Part shown: in pieces, positions 54,631 to 64,000 of the stretch | How positions within the stretch are numbered: position 1 is the stretch's first letter | Layout of the letters: the number at the start of each line of letters is the position of its first letter | NCBI GenBank assembly: GCA_019137255.1 | Contig: WPDH01000268.1 | Location: forward strand, 143,605 to 207,604 | From: Corinectria fuckeliana | Lineage: Eukaryota; Ascomycota; Sordariomycetes; Hypocreales; Nectriaceae | Direction: 5' to 3' | Length of the DNA: 64,000 bases | Made by a program: the position numbers and the translations under genes | The notes under the pieces: generated by a model | Seen by the model: only the letters and a program-made list of their open reading frames with translations | Database searches by the model: none | Told to the model about the DNA's origin: nothing

Positions 54631-55881
54631 ATGTCACGCCCGCAAATCGACGAGTCGATGGTTATCCCTCCAGGGTACCTCGTTTTCACGTCTCCCAACC
54701 CTTGGGAAGACCTTACCTTTTCGTGCCCCCACGAAGGGTGCGATGGGTTCATTTTCCCTTTCGCTGAAAAGTGCATTCAACATGAGCGCGACTGGCATAC
54801 GGGACCGTATCAGTGCGCGCAGTGCGGCGCCGAGTTCGCCGCAGCGACGACCCTGAGGCGCCATGCGCGAACGAGCCGACATGAGACGGGGTGGGTGTGT
54901 GGGGAGGCGAGCTGCGATAAGAACAATATGGAGTTTTCCTCCAGAGGAGCATACCTGAAGCATGCTATTGTTTCTTCGGCTCACAAGCTTGAGGTGACAG
55001 CCGAAGACTGTATTGTTGTTTCTGCCCAAGACGACGACCGCCATGACAACACCGCCGACCACGAGGAAGAGCAAGCGGACTACATCTGCCACGAACCTTG
55101 TTGCCGGTCCTGGGGAACCGACTATAGAAGCAAATCGGAGTGGACCAGACACGCGAAAGCCAGCTTCCACATCTCTGCATGTGCGATTGGCAGGAACCTC
55201 CGTGGCCGTCTCCCCCCCGGAGAAGCCCTAGACACTGAGCAGGAGGCGATACGCACCCTGCGGTGCAATGAGACTGCATGTCCTAAATACGAGGACACTT
55301 TTGCAAGTCCGAAGGGTTACTACAGTCACCTCAAAAACTCGTCGGAGCATCTGTCTGGACTGGGCGAGGCCGGCCTGGGAGTGACCGCGAAACGACAGAA
55401 GCAGGACTCGGCTAAGGACAAGGACAAGGACAAGGGCGAAACAAACATCCGATGTCATCAAGAAGGCTGTCCAAAGTACGGCCGTGACTTTCAGTCCCGC
55501 ACAGGGTACAAGTTGCATATAAACTCGACGCCGCATATGGAGGCCACTGGCGCAGCCTCCAACACAGCGAGTCCTTTCTCGACACCTAACGAGACCTTCA
55601 CAGCATCTTTTCTTTCACCCATTGACCTCCCGTCAATTCCTAACGACACCACACCCGGCAGTCCATCAACCGGTCGCGGACCGGGCATGTCGGGAAAGAC
55701 CCCGAGAAAGCTCTTCCCGAGGCCCTTCGCGAGGTCGCACTCGTCGCCTGTCACGAAACGCGAAGCTGAATTGGAGAAGCGGAACCAAGAACTCGAACGA
55801 CGCGTTCAGCGACTCGAGGAACAGTCCGAAAAATTTCGTCTTATACTAGAGAAAGCCGGAGTCATGAATCTGGATGATTGA
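54631..55881 (+). CDS. C2H2 zinc-finger protein with six fingers and a C-terminal coiled coil
   Basis: A single exon of 416 aa. Six C2H2-type units are visible: Cys32/37-His51/56, Cys62/65-His78/84, Cys90/95-His111/118, Cys153/157-His174/180, Cys212/217-His233/240 and Cys275/280-His296/302. Only the second has the classical C-X2-C spacing; the others have C-X4-C and long loops, as in fungal proteins of unclear DNA-binding role. The middle has an acidic linker (about 130-150) and a Lys/Asp run (about 261-269). A Ser/Thr/Pro-rich part (about 305-370) precedes a heptad-like, Glu/Arg-rich helix (about 373-408) that probably forms a coiled coil. It is probably a nuclear regulator or RNA/DNA-binding adaptor, but the target is unknown. 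It converges on the acidic protein gene with 304 bp between. Confidence 0.8.
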   Translation: MSRPQIDESMVIPPGYLVFTSPNPWEDLTFSCPHEGCDGFIFPFAEKCIQHERDWHTGPYQCAQCGAEFAAATTLRRHARTSRHETGWVCGEASCDKNNMEFSSRGAYLKHAIVSSAHKLEVTAEDCIVVSAQDDDRHDNTADHEEEQADYICHEPCCRSWGTDYRSKSEWTRHAKASFHISACAIGRNLRGRLPPGEALDTEQEAIRTLRCNETACPKYEDTFASPKGYYSHLKNSSEHLSGLGEAGLGVTAKRQKQDSAKDKDKDKGETNIRCHQEGCPKYGRDFQSRTGYKLHINSTPHMEATGAASNTASPFSTPNETFTASFLSPIDLPSIPNDTTPGSPSTGRGPGMSGKTPRKLFPRPFARSHSSPVTKREAELEKRNQELERRVQRLEEQSEKFRLILEKAGVMNLDD

Positions 55882-56185
55882 TTGCATTGTAACGGAAGAG
55901 GATGCGTCTTAGAAAGGCTTTGTGGATTTAGCACGGTAGAATAGAACCACCCAGCGAGGTGAGCACGTCACTGGAAGATTACTGGACGATAAAGTTGATA
56001 GAGTCAAATTGAGGCGGATGATTCTCAGAACACTTCAGCTTGCTAAACTCTTGACGAAACATGTAAATTGAGTCCTATGGATAGGTCCATCGCATCACAC
56101 GTCCCTAGAAACCCTGTCCGAACCAAAAGCAAGTGTGAACATGTAAACCTTCTCGATCCCCGCCCGCAGAAACTTGGAAGAAGCT
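55882..56185. other. Convergent spacer
   Basis: The 3' flanks of the zinc-finger gene and the acidic protein gene meet here; nothing else is visible. Confidence 0.45.
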
Positions 56186-57330
56186 TTAGCCTTCCTTGGC
56201 CGTCACTAAAACGATATCATAACCCTCATCCTCGTCCTCGTCCGTTTCGTTCCAGTGCTCGTAGTCCTCACGGTCGACTGCGAGTTCCAACTCGGGCAGG
56301 TCGTCAACCTCGTCATCCTTGTGGGCAACGTAAACTTCGAGGTCGACGGGAGACTGGCCTGGGGAACCGTCAACTACTTCGACATCGTGGACAACATTGA
56401 TACCCTCGTCGTCTTCGAGAGAGTAATAGGGCTGGTCGTAAACAAGCTTGCCGAGATCGATTGTGTAGAGAGGGTTGTCTTCTTCGCTGGGCGGCTTGTT
56501 CTCCGAGTCAGGATCGGTGTTAGACTCGGCGTCGGAGTCGGTGTCGGAGTCCGAGGGGGAGCAGTCCAGGACCGACTCGGCTGGCGACACGTCGGTGAGG
56601 ATAGGGCTTGAGTTAAAGATTTCGGCCGATGTCGATGTCGAGATGTAGGGGGTGTTCCCAAGACAACTGTGACAACGCTTCCAGCCCATGACACAGTTGC
56701 GCGAACGGCTTCTTTCTTCTTCAGTCTCTTCATCGTCAGACGTCAGAGGAGGGCATTCTCCCCAGGTCGGGAGCAGGCCCAGGCTAACGTATATGTCCTC
56801 CAGCTTGAGCCCGATCTGGCGGGCGTTATCGAGCCTTTTGTTGCCCTTGGTAATAATGGCGTTCTTCAGGTAGCTCCCCATTGATTCCGCACGCTCACGA
56901 GCAGACACACGACGGCGGATGGTCTCGTGGAGAGTTTCGGCATCAGGATTCCAGTGGTCGCCGAGCCAGGAAGGCAGACAGTCGTTGTCAATGAAAAGCT
57001 CGGCAATGTCGATACCGTTGTGCCTGGCTTCAGCGAGGCGCTTGTTGGACTCGGAGATCAGATACTCCCTGATTTCGGGATCGATGAATTTGACGGGAAC
57101 GTTGTTGGCGATCATCTGGGCGAAGGATTCCTTGCCAGGCTGGGGTCCTGGTATATGTTAGAGACGAGGACTGCAAGATAACGCAGTTTAGAGGAAAGCT
57201 CACCAGTAAGCTCATTGGCGGGATAATAAGGACTTCGTTTTATCCACCTGTGCATAGGGAAAGGAAGATGGAGACATTCACCCTCCTCTTCGGAGGAGAG
57301 ATCCTCGATACGTCGCTTGGCGGCAACCAT
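56186..57330 (-). CDS. Acidic protein of unknown function, two exons
   Basis: Exons 57204-57330 and 56186-57147 give 362 aa. The donor (GTGAGC) and acceptor (ACCAG) join in phase 1 to read NELTGPQPGKESFAQM. A shorter 34-nt segment inside exon 1 also begins GTGAAT and ends CACAG but removing it brings a stop, so it is read through. The N-terminal half (about 1-190) is mixed and helix-prone, with two related-looking segments (NKRLAEARHNGIDIAELFIDNDCLPSW and NKRLDNARQIGLKLEDIYVSLGLLPTW) that resemble an internal duplication. The C-terminal half is very acidic (Asp/Glu/Ser runs) and probably disordered. No known domain is recognised. It could be a nuclear or chaperone-like acidic protein, but that is only inference from composition. 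Confidence 0.75.
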
Positions 57331-59291
57331 GGTGGAGACAGAAACGGGATCTTGCCTGTGATGATTGAATGAAGTTGTTGCGTGTGACGCCGGAAGAAGT
57401 GAGAAGTGATGGTAAGATGTGTGAAAGAAGTAAGAAGTTGTGATGGGATGAGTGGAAGAATCGCAGTTGGGAAATGCGAGTGGCAGGGAGGAGGTGAAAG
57501 GGATCTGAGGACAGGACAAGAGTGAGACTCTTACTGTTGGAACGGTGGTGATGGTGGTGGAAGAAGATGATGATGGAAGAAATCAGGGAGGGAGGGGGGC
57601 ATTAAATAGTAAAAGAATCATGCCCTCAGTATCCTGTTCGTCCTATTCGGGAGCATTTGCGTGTCGTCGTGATGCCGAATCGAGCGATTCCTGGGAGACC
57701 TGAATGCCTCAATGGGCGCCACCACCTGCCAGCCCGAATGGTATTTTCGACTCCATTGTGTTTTTCCCTCGAGTTCCCGATTAGGCCAAGATTCGAGCGG
57801 GCTGCCGTCGTGCTCACTCTCGTGCTCACTTCCCAACCCCGTTTGCCAGCTGCGGGCGACTGTCCCCAAGAACCCAGGTTTCCAATACGGAAATTCCCTT
57901 GGATCAAAACGTCATCGACCATACTAATTGGGAATCCAGTCACAATTGATAGCAGGAACTCGTCGGCGCATCTGAGTTAGCGCCACCTTTGTACACATCG
58001 CAGATTCGGATTACTTACATTGATCTGGGCATCTGCCTTAGGAACCACCCCAAAAGGAGGTGCACTTGGACGTTTGCTTCATCGTCCGCTTAGCTCATCC
58101 TCGTCTCGGCCTAAAATCGCAGGCAAAGTCAACACGCGCGGCTCATAGCTAGGCGAAGAAAAGAAAGGGAGGTGCTCCAACTCTAAGATGCCCCAATGCC
58201 TCAAACTTGGGACTCGTTGCCGAGACCAGGAGTAGTCGTTAAGATACAGATGCTTCGTAGTTAAACAGGATGAAAGGCTTGACCCGAAAATTAGGGCAGT
58301 TGAATTAATACAGTTGCCGCTGTCTATTCAGTCGCACCCAATGTCTTCCTGCTCGTCCGTGACATGGTATCACCAACCCCACCACCACAGTCTGCTCATA
58401 ATTAATAACAGCAAATACAGCAAAGGATTATTGTGAATCACGTAGCGCATCTAAGCCTAGAAGCATGAGGAAACTGTGCATGCCGTCTGTCAAAGAGATG
58501 TCCCAGTAACCTCGTGACCAGTATGCAGCATCCAGTGGCTAACGCAAGCCCACGCCAAACAACATGGAAAACATCTAGACTTATTTATACCCCGCGTCAC
58601 CGCAAGCCAGGCCCTCCTTTTCTCCCCAAGACACAGAACTCTAGCCTTTGCCGAAGGACCATCTCTCCTCGTGGCTATCTTGAATGTATTCTGCTGCATC
58701 TGGACCAACAACCCGCCACGGCGCCCAGACAGCTTCCACGGCTCCGACACATCGCACAGAACATCGTCGAGCATCTGGCGACGGTTGATCCGCCGCCGCC
58801 CTAGATATGTCCCCGCCAGCTTAGATATCGGCTTAGCTCCTCTGAGGTACCAGCGCGAGCGCGGGCCGTCTCCTGAAGTCAGACGGGGCCTCGAGGCTTA
58901 TCGTGACGTGAGGATGGGGCGTGGAATCTGAGAAAGCCGTGGCAGACCTTGCGCAGAAGGAATATTTCAGTGTGGGATGAGATACCCTACTGGGCCCAGG
59001 ATTCATCACGAGCGGGCGATGGTAGAACAATCTGAGAAAACTGGTGCTGAAACTGAAAATTCATTTTGTCTATCCTTTTGATATGCCCATTTACCCCGTC
59101 CCATGTAGCGTCTTCGTAAAGCCAGTGTCATTTCAAAGCAAAGCCTTCTCGTACGTCAGCGCTGCATACTGTTTCAAGCAAGCTGCTTGACCAACCTCGT
59201 GCAGTCTTATCAGGGCTCGTGAACGTCAAACAATGCGTCGACAGGTCCATAGCCATCCCTACGCCATGCCCATGTTGCCCAGCAATCTCCC
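57331..59291. other. Intergenic, possible unrecognised exon at 58.5-58.9 kb
   Basis: The first 250 bp are the purine-rich (plus strand) promoter of the acidic protein gene. At about 58514-58931 two overlapping plus-strand frames look somewhat protein-like (one ends with a Leu-rich helix, another contains a hydrophobic segment AILNVFCCIW), but neither has a convincing start or family, so no gene is called. Confidence 0.4.
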
Positions 59292-59694
59292 TCACTGGAT
59301 TTCCTCCATAACAACCTCGTCAATATTCTCCTCGTCTCCGTCTCCGTCCACCGAAGGCGCATCTAATAGCAACGAGTCAGCATTCGGGCTCCCACATCTT
59401 CCCTCTATCAGCGCAAGAAAACCTACCCTTCATCTCCGTCTCTCCATCGGCCTCCATCTTCCTCTTCATCGCATAGCCCATCTTCTTCTCCAGCTTCTTG
59501 GCCTTCTTGGAGCTCAGCTTCGCCCGCGGCCCGCTCGTCGGCATCATGCCCGGGCGAGCGCCGCGGGTTGTGTCCGCCTTGGCGACCTTGTCCTTGGGCG
59601 TCTGGGAGCGCTTGCGCCGGTCGGCCTTGCCCTTGGAGCGGCGAGCGGCCAGTCGGTTTTTCGACGGGCCGTTGAGATTTCCGTTGGACGGCAT
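59292..59694 (-). CDS. ALB1: Ribosome biogenesis protein ALB1
   Basis: Exons 59427-59694 and 59292-59362 give 112 aa; donor GTAGGT and acceptor TATTAG join in phase 1, replacing a short read-through tail. Alb1 is a small, very basic shuttling factor that works with Arx1 on pre-60S ribosomal particles. Visible features are the Ser/Lys/Arg-rich N-terminus (KNRLAARRSKGKADRRKRSQ), a GARPGMMPTSGPRAKLSSKKAKKLEKK core typical of the family, and a short acidic C-terminus (DGDGDEENIDEVVMEEIQ) that is encoded by exon 2. The length fits other filamentous-fungal ALB1 proteins. It is the second ribosome-assembly gene in the window after ARB1, but they are 25 kb apart. Confidence 0.87.
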
Positions 59695-60168
59695 TGTGGC
59701 GAGCGTGAGAGTCGCGCGCGCAAACGGGGCGAGACGGCTTGTGGTGAGGTTGGAGGTTCGTGAATTTGCGGTAGGAAGAATTGCGGCGGGCTTGGAAAGT
59801 TCGTTTTCCGGTGACCGTTTCGGTGAGGAACTTGCGCTAGGCCCCGCTGCGACGAACTATACTACGGGCAGTAGCGCCAACCCACATGGAAGTCAACCCC
59901 GCGCCAACTTCACCAAGCAGCATGACTTGTAGGCCTAGATAGTATGCAACGACTCCTGGGTAAGGCTGTTCCTTTTAACAATACGGGGGTTTGCATGCTT
60001 TGTACTGTGTTTGTAATTTTTTTCTTATTTGCATTGTGTATGGAACGAAAAATACAGTATATCCAAACCCCAAGCCCATGCCAAGACGCCATCTTAAATC
60101 CGCAGAGCCTGTCTTGTTTCTTACGCCATCATCCAAAAGTCGCCGTCCAGCTTCTATCCGAGGCTGGA
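59695..60168. other. Intergenic between ALB1 and the Ytp1-like gene
   Basis: ALB1 promoter and the 3' flank of the Ytp1-like gene. No further gene is seen. Confidence 0.45.
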
Positions 60169-61810
60169 TCAACGAGCTCGTGTCTCGTTGTTCTTCCCCA
60201 GCGTGCTCGGTGTGTCCGGGTTCGTGCTGTCCACGCTCCTCCTTTCCAGGCTTCTTCGGTTGTGGTCCTCGTCATCGTCGCTCACTAGTCCGTCTAGCTC
60301 AAATTCCTGAGCTTGTCGAATATGTCCATCCTCTACGGCGTGTCCATTGATATGAGTGTAGCCGTGGATGTAATCCTTTGCGTTCGGGCTCGGATTCGCG
60401 AGACGGTCCCAGAGGTGGATCAGCATATTGGAGAACAGGAACATGAGCGAGGCGAGCGAAAAGATGATGAGAATGTAGGAAACATGATCCATGCGGGATC
60501 CATCTACAAGGGCCATCTGCTCCTCCGTAGCGCCCATAAACAAGAATCCAGAGGCGTATAGTAGCTGTCCGTGTCAGCAGAGTACCAAGATGTGTGACAA
60601 GACGTGTGGCAGGCGACTTACAAAAACGGGGATATACTGAAAACTGTTGATGGAGCGTCCGTCCTCAGAGAGGCCCTGGGCATCCTTGAGCACAAACGCA
60701 ATCTCGATAATTCGAGTGAAGCCGACGCCCATTAGGGTGTATCCAAACATGGTGTGCGTCGCAGCACTAACCATCAGCTCCTGCGGATGTGCCGACATGG
60801 CCCAGCCAGTCATCAAGATGACGAAGCCGGGGATGAAGTTGCGCTTCGGGTTGCCGTCGCGGTCTCTGCTGAGCCAGATCCCAGCTAGACCAGCGGCCCA
60901 CCAAATGATGCCCATGGTGGTATGTTGCCAATCATTCTTGACCCAATCCGTCCCCCAGCGATGTTCTGTGAATGTGTTGACACAGCCCCAGGCCGCGATG
61001 ACCACGCTGTCATAGAATTCTTGTGACCGGCCGCTCTTTCGAACCCAGACCTGGCCGACCATGAGGATGAGGCTGAGAGTAATGCCGTAGGCGATGAAGG
61101 CGCCGCCCATGATGAAGTGAGCCGCGCACTGGCCGAGGTGGTCGCCCTGACAAAAGCCGAGGGCTGTGATGCCGCCAAAAACCATCTGAGTCCATGCTAG
61201 GACTGGCATGAACTTTCCGATGATGGAGTGGAATGGCCGAATCAGTTTCCGGATCTTGCCATTGATGCCCTTCTCCCAGTGGCCCTTGAGGTAGACTCCC
61301 AGGATAACCTGTGCGACGAGGAGCAATTGGAGGATGTGGGCGAATATGCCGTGGACGTGGTTGGGAATAAATTCTCGGCCCTTGTGTGCGTGGCCCAGGA
61401 AGAAGCCCAGGATCGCGAGGACTGTGCCAACAGCCTGAGTCGGTACATGCCATCGGTTCTTGGTCATCTGTCGAGGATTAGCGAGGCCGTCCGGCTGATC
61501 TGGGAATGAAGCCAACATACGCCAAGGACCATGCCAATTGGGAAAATTACTCCATAAGCGAGCATCTGGGTGAAGATGTGAATCCATAACACCGTATCCT
61601 GCTCCCCGGTCAGCTCGCAGCTCAATCGCACCGCAGACACTCTCGTCTTCCAGAAGCACCCACCATGGGCTTGAGGGAGGTGGTTTGGCCCTCGGGGATG
61701 TGGCTAGCGTCGTGGTCGTGAGCCTGCGCCATGGTGCCGAAGAAGCTGAATGCCAGAATCACTAGCAGCGAGGGCATAGCGAAGGCCCTCGCCTTATATC
61801 CCACGGCCAT
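60169..61810 (-). CDS. Ytp1-like integral membrane protein
   Basis: Four exons (61664-61810, 61521-61598, 60622-61467, 60169-60564), all joined in phase 0, give 488 aa, close to yeast Ytp1 (459 aa). The start at 61810 gives MAVGYKARAF before a signal-like hydrophobic stretch ending MAQAHDHD; a methionine 11 codons downstream would also give a good signal peptide. About ten membrane spans follow in two blocks: an N-terminal cytochrome-b561-like half (WIHIFTQMLAYGVIFPIG, then HVHGIFAHILQLLLVAQ, with His residues where b561 proteins bind haem) and a C-terminal Ytp1 half (WGTDWVKNDWQHTTMGIIWW, AHPQELMVSAATHTMFGY). The cytosolic tail (about 440-488) is Asp/Arg/Ser-rich. The function is unknown; a redox or metal-related membrane role is suggested by the b561-like fold only. 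Confidence 0.88.
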
Positions 61811-62493
61811 CGCGCAGGTTTCGAAGTGGTGTTTCAAAGTGGCGTTTCGGGATCTTCAGAATGGCCCGAGGGGACGTCTGATGCTACCTTGCAGCGTCTC
61901 AAGCCGCCGTGTCGCAGGTCTCGCTTCGCAGGAAGGGGATCGTCACAGAACGGTATAAGTGGAGATGTGACGGCTAGACAGCCCAGACGGCCAGAAGAGG
62001 CGAGCGAATTGACAGCGTCGTCGCGAGAGGGTGAGGGTGAGGGTGTGGGAGAGGGTAACAGAAGGCGTGTTTTGGCGGAAGGGAGAACAGGTGCAGAGGA
62101 GGGAAAGCAAACACGCCCGGAAAAGGCCCCAGCCATAATAACAGAGCCCGCATCGGAACGTCTGGATAAGACCTCCCGGGCTGGCCCACGGAGCTCAAGA
62201 ATTGGCTGGGACGGATACTCGGAGGTACGAATGCATCATAATTAGTGCTTGCGTTGGTGAGTGCCACTCGACGCCCAGTGGGGTCTTGGGGTGCCAAGTG
62301 CCAAGCTCCGGGCGCGTCCATCGGCACTGTTGGCATCATTCATGATTACAGTGAACCTGACGGTGATTGGCTTTGCCGGCCCACCAGGGCGCATCTGAAC
62401 GTAGCTATTGATGTGACTGCGTGTATTGTGTAACTGTACTAAGCTAGGAAAAGGGGGCGGAACGGTGAGTCCCTAAGGGGATCGCCGTTGTCG
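61811..62493. other. Promoter of the Ytp1-like gene and transition to AT-rich block
   Basis: GC-rich to normal composition, including a GGTGAGGGTGAGGGTGTGGG stretch near 62020-62045. Open frames on both strands are composition artefacts. The last CpG of the window is at about 62492. Confidence 0.45.
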
Positions 62494-64000
62494 CTAGATG
62501 CCTAGCATCTAAGGCAGAAATGTGGATAGTGCCTGATAGCAGGCCTGACTAGTGGTCCTACTACTAATATACCCCCTCAGACTGGCTGCTAAGGGTAGTT
62601 AGTCTGACTGACTAATAAGACTATTTGCTATTATCTAATAGTACTAGCTAGCTAATTTCTTAGTATTTCTAGCTCTTAAAAATAAGAGAATTCTTACTAG
62701 GGCTAAAATTAAACTCTAGCCTTAATCTAAAAGTATAATAGCTTTAACTAGTATCTTAAGGTAATAGTTAGAGCTACTATATAAGATTCTAGCTTTAAAA
62801 AGAAGGTAATAAGAGAAAAAGGTTATTATTATATTTAGTAAAAGTATAAAAATTAACCCTTTTTAGGCTTTTAAGTTAGTGTTTTATATTAGCTGCTAAA
62901 AGAGTCTTAAAATTATATAATATATAGTAGCTCTAACTATTATACTAAACTAACCCTTTTATTATTATAATAATAATATTACTAATCCTAATATATAAGG
63001 CTAACCTATTATATTAATATTTTAATACCTAATAAGACTATAAGACTATAGCTTTTATATTTTATTATGCTAGTTAAGCAGCCTAATTAGTATAGCTAAT
63101 TGTTTAATATTAAATTAAAAGACTAAAAGATATTAACTATATAGGAAAATCATATCTTAATACTATTTTTTAAGCTCTTTAGAGGTCTTTCTAGCTAAGT
63201 GATATATTAATATTACTCTTAATCTTATTTACCTTCTTTTATATAAACTAAGTTATTTAATATAAAAGTAAATAAGATTATTATAAAGCTAGAAACTAAA
63301 AGATCCTCTAAGTGTTTTTCTTTTCTAATTTAATAGTAAGATAATATAGGAAATTATAAGTATTACTAGGCTTATTATATAACTCTGTTTAAGGCTATAT
63401 ATATTTATAATTATATAATAAAAGTTATATATTTCTATTTTAAAAGAGACTTTATAAGGCTATCTACTAGTATTTAGGCTATAAGTAGCTAAGATATCTT
63501 AACTTTACCCTTCTGAATAAGCTTATAAACCTAGTAATAATAGATATTAATATGCTAAAGTGCTATAACTAGCTTAGCTAACTACTTTATAATTAGCTAG
63601 ATTATATTAATATTATTATACTAGATTTAAGCTACACTTTAGACTTTAATACTAACCTTCTTAAGAAGTTAACTTAAGGCTAACTATTTTTTAACTACAC
63701 TTATAAAAGTAAGTAACTTAGCTTTTATACTAGATATAATAACTATATTTTACTTTATAGCCTTTTAAGTAATAAGACTCTTATATAGTATAACTACCTA
63801 GCCTTATAAGAACTTTCTAGTTATTAGGCAGTTTTTAAAAGCTATATTTATAGCTATAAAGAGATTTTCCTAATTCTTAGCTGTTATATAGTAGATATAA
63901 AGCTTTCTAGTGTTATAAAAGTAGCTAATATACTATTTTACTACTCTATTATACTTAAGGCTTAGCTAATAACTAAATTAACTAAGCTTTAATAATATAT
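62494..64000. repeat. RIP-type AT-rich block, probable destroyed transposon
   Basis: From 62494 to the window end (about 1.5 kb) I find no CpG at all, few CA or TG dinucleotides, and a great excess of TA. That is the footprint of repeat-induced point mutation, which turns CpA into TpA on both strands of duplicated DNA. No open frame above about 40 codons survives and no element type can be recognised. The right boundary lies outside the window. Confidence 0.8.

Noticed and set aside
57260..57293. 34-nt intron (GTGAAT...CACAG) inside exon 1 of the acidic protein gene
   Set aside because: Removing it creates an immediate stop codon; reading through keeps the frame.

Overview
This is a piece of a filamentous ascomycete chromosome (Pezizomycotina, most likely Sordariomycetes). 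The evidence is short introns of about 45-65 bp with GTRNGY donors, CTRAC-like branch sites and YAG acceptors, GC-rich coding sequence beside more AT-rich spacers, intron-bearing tRNA genes, CT-rich promoter tracts, and a 3' end that is extremely AT-rich and free of CpG, as left by repeat-induced point mutation (RIP). I cannot name the genus from sequence alone.

Layout. 0.5-16 kb: a small spliced gene of an uncharacterised fungal family, an aminoglycoside-phosphotransferase-fold protein, a divergent LacZ-type GH2 beta-galactosidase, an elongator tRNA-Met, a Ysc84-type actin/lipid-binding protein, guanine deaminase, a PAP2 lipid phosphatase and a secreted S41-type peptidase. 16-25 kb: a long spacer with a tiny poly-C assembly gap, a Dip5-like amino acid permease, a GPI-anchored GH72 glucanosyltransferase and a small orphan ORF. 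25-31 kb is decayed: a protein-kinase-like pseudogene and a class III CoA-transferase broken by one in-frame stop. 32-43.5 kb is a housekeeping block: ribosome-biogenesis ABC-F ATPase ARB1 and chromatin remodeller INO80. 44-54 kb is gene-poor and holds seven intron-containing tRNA genes (four Glu-CUC, three Gly-GCC), an acyltransferase and a DUF829/PaxU-like hydrolase. 54.6-61.8 kb: a six-finger C2H2 protein, an acidic protein of unknown function, ribosome-biogenesis factor ALB1 and a Ytp1-like membrane protein. 62.5-64 kb is a RIP-type AT-rich block.

How the genes relate. There is no biosynthetic cluster and no defence or mobile system with intact parts; the genes are mostly independent. Loose themes are nitrogen scavenging (guanine deaminase with a paired GATA site upstream, and an acidic-amino-acid-type permease), cell wall and membrane work (GH72 enzyme, PAP2 phosphatase, Ysc84 protein), and ribosome/chromatin housekeeping (ARB1, ALB1, INO80). 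The parts most worth a second look are the orphan small genes (543-1018, 24802-24975, 44607-45335), the degraded 26-31 kb stretch, the tRNA field and the sharp edge of the CpG-free block. I did not find a convincing new multi-gene system.
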